Shown: positions 6,179 through 7,153 of the stretch, in pieces
Layout of the letters: every line of letters begins with the position of its first letter
How positions within the stretch are numbered: position 1 is the first letter of the stretch
NCBI GenBank assembly: GCA_030039005.1
Contig: JASHQT010000333.1
Span: 1-7,153, forward strand
DNA from: Bryobacteraceae bacterium
Lineage (GTDB): Bacteria; Acidobacteriota; Terriglobia; Bryobacterales; Bryobacteraceae
Direction of reading: 5' to 3'
DNA length: 7,153 nt
The notes under the pieces: model-generated
The model's input: only the letters and a program-made list of their open reading frames with translations
What the model was told of the DNA's origin: nothing
The model's database searches: none
Translations under genes and position numbers: made by a program

Positions 6179-6202
6179 GGGCTGGGGACTGGGGGTTGAG
6201 GT

Positions 6203-6562
6203 CTAGGTCCGGTCGCGGTGAACAGCAGCGGGGTCGAAGGCGGCGAGGCAGACGGCGATGTATTCGGCGCCTTCAGGACCGGGGGTACTGTAGCGGACCC
6301 ACTCACCGCGCGGGGAGACGACGGCCTGTCCGGCCTTTACTTCCAGCACGCCGCTCTTCGATTCCACGCGTAACGAGCCTTTTAGCACCAGCGTGTATTC
6401 GTCGAATTCGGGGCTCTGGCCGGGCTCGCTCCAGCCTGAGGGGCTGTGCATGTGGGCAATGCTGACGGCGGCATCTTTGCTGTTCACGCGGCCGACGTAC
6501 TCGTCGATCTGCTTGTTTCCGGGCACGGGAATGCGAGTGGGATGGGGGATCAGGCGCGGCAT
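6203..6562 (-). CDS. Small single-domain cupin protein
   Basis: The product is 119 residues, essentially one cupin barrel. The second half of cupin motif 1 is clear as EYTLVLKG (E55 to G62, with the expected six-residue spacing), followed by SLRVESKSGVLEVKAGQAVVSPRGEW. The metal-binding set is unusual. The positions just before E55 that usually hold His-x-His are Q49 and P51. An HMH at 37-39 lies one strand earlier. The motif 2 histidine is replaced by R90 in PRGEWVRY. It may be a non-catalytic or differently liganded cupin, perhaps a sugar-, polyamine- or ligand-binding fold. No substrate can be named. The ATG at 6560-6562 has no clear Shine-Dalgarno. The gene starts 21 bases after the polyprenyl synthase stop, so it is likely translated by coupling within the same operon. 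It ends about 60 bases before the metK promoter. Confidence 0.85.
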   Translation of the reverse strand: MPRLIPHPTRIPVPGNKQIDEYVGRVNSKDAAVSIAHMHSPSGWSEPGQSPEFDEYTLVLKGSLRVESKSGVLEVKAGQAVVSPRGEWVRYSTPGPEGAEYIAVCLAAFDPAAVHRDRT

Positions 6563-6583
6563 GGTTTGTATCGAAGGATGATA

Positions 6584-7153
6584 TCAATGATCGCGCTCGG
6601 TGATGAGTTCGGTGACGGCCGCCAGTGCCCGCTGGTAGGGCGACTCGGGGAACTCGGCGATGATGGCTCGCGCGCGGTCGGTGAAGGATTGCGCGCGGTC
6701 ACGGACGCGATCGAATCCATGGCGCTGCTCGATCAGCCGCAGGATCCGTGCGAACGGAACCTGATCATAATTACCGTCCTTCATCACGGTGTCGACCAGT
6801 TGCCGCTCTTCAGGGCTGGATTCTTCGAGCGCGTAAATCAAAGGCAATGTCACCTTGCCTTCGCGAAGGTCGCCGCCCACGGGTTTGCCGAGGACCTTTT
6901 CGTGCGAAGTGAAGTCCAGCATGTCGTCCACGAGCTGAAACGCGATGCCGAGGTTCCAGGCGAACTCGCCGAGGCGCGTTTCGATGGCTTCGTTCGCGCC
7001 ACCCGGTGTTTGTGAGGTGACCGCGCCCAGGCGCGCGCAGGCCGAGAACAGGCTGGCGGTTTTGCGGTCCACCAGCTCCATGTAGTCCGCCTCGGAGATG
7101 TCGATCTTGCCGATGCGCTCCAGTTGCAGCAACTCGCCTTCCACCATCATTTG
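6584..7153 (-). CDS. Polyprenyl diphosphate synthase, C-terminal part (5' end outside window)
   Basis: The frame is open to the right edge of the window. It runs at least one codon (Gln) past the ATG at 7148-7150, so that ATG is internal. About 189 residues are visible. The second aspartate-rich motif of trans-isoprenyl diphosphate synthases is present as FQLVDDMLDF, with DDMLD at about residue 75 counted from the internal methionine. It is followed by the family block GKPVGGDLREGKVTLPLIYA. The first DDxxD motif must lie to the right. The enzyme adds isopentenyl diphosphate to an allylic diphosphate in the cytoplasm or at the membrane. Products of such enzymes serve quinone side chains (IspB/HepT type) or shorter prenyl donors. 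Chain length cannot be judged because the residues before the first aspartate motif are missing. The stop is TGA at 6584-6586, and the cupin gene follows 21 bases downstream. Confidence 0.93.
   Translation of the reverse strand, partial: QMMVEGELLQLERIGKIDISEADYMELVDRKTASLFSACARLGAVTSQTPGGANEAIETRLGEFAWNLGIAFQLVDDMLDFTSHEKVLGKPVGGDLREGKVTLPLIYALEESSPEERQLVDTVMKDGNYDQVPFARILRLIEQRHGFDRVRDRAQSFTDRARAIIAEFPESPYQRALAAVTELITERDH

Overview
The window reads as ordinary chromosome from a moderately GC-rich Gram-negative bacterium. The protein sequences (the methyltransferase tail, the CpaE-like ATPase with a degenerate P-loop, the small cupin) look to me most like Acidobacteriota of the Bryobacterales/Solibacter group. 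That assignment comes from family knowledge, not from a search. There is no mobile element, CRISPR array, tRNA or rRNA. No gap between genes exceeds 300 bases.

Layout. Plus strand, 1-2080: the 3' end of a SAM-dependent O-methyltransferase-type gene, then an ABC exporter pair made of an FtsX/MacB-type permease (322-1413) and a LolD/MacB-type ATPase (1406-2080). The pair overlaps by 8 bases and is surely one transcription unit. Minus strand, 2103-7153, in transcription order from the right edge: the 3' part of a polyprenyl diphosphate synthase gene, a small cupin gene 21 bases behind it, a 219-base regulatory gap, metK (SAM synthetase), tig (trigger factor), and a CpaE/TadZ-like pseudoreceiver-ATPase gene. 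The two blocks converge with only 22 bases between stop codons.

How the genes work together. The ABC pair should form a membrane exporter or lipoprotein-extraction type complex, but no periplasmic adaptor gene is present here. The minus-strand genes are mostly housekeeping: isoprenoid chain elongation, SAM synthesis and co-translational folding. The CpaE-like protein belongs to a family that positions Tad/Flp pilus machinery, but no other tad gene is visible.

The most interesting non-coding stretch is the gap upstream of metK. It has a plausible sigma-70-type promoter flanked by two perfect 10-base palindromes. A leader of about 148 nt follows, with a long-range 10-of-11-base-pair helix enclosing two nested hairpins, then a further hairpin, then a strong Shine-Dalgarno before a GTG start. 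I cannot match it to the SAM riboswitch consensus sequences I know, so it is a candidate unrecognised cis-regulatory RNA on a SAM synthetase gene. The CpaE-like protein is the most interesting coding feature because both its receiver site and its P-loop lysine are replaced.
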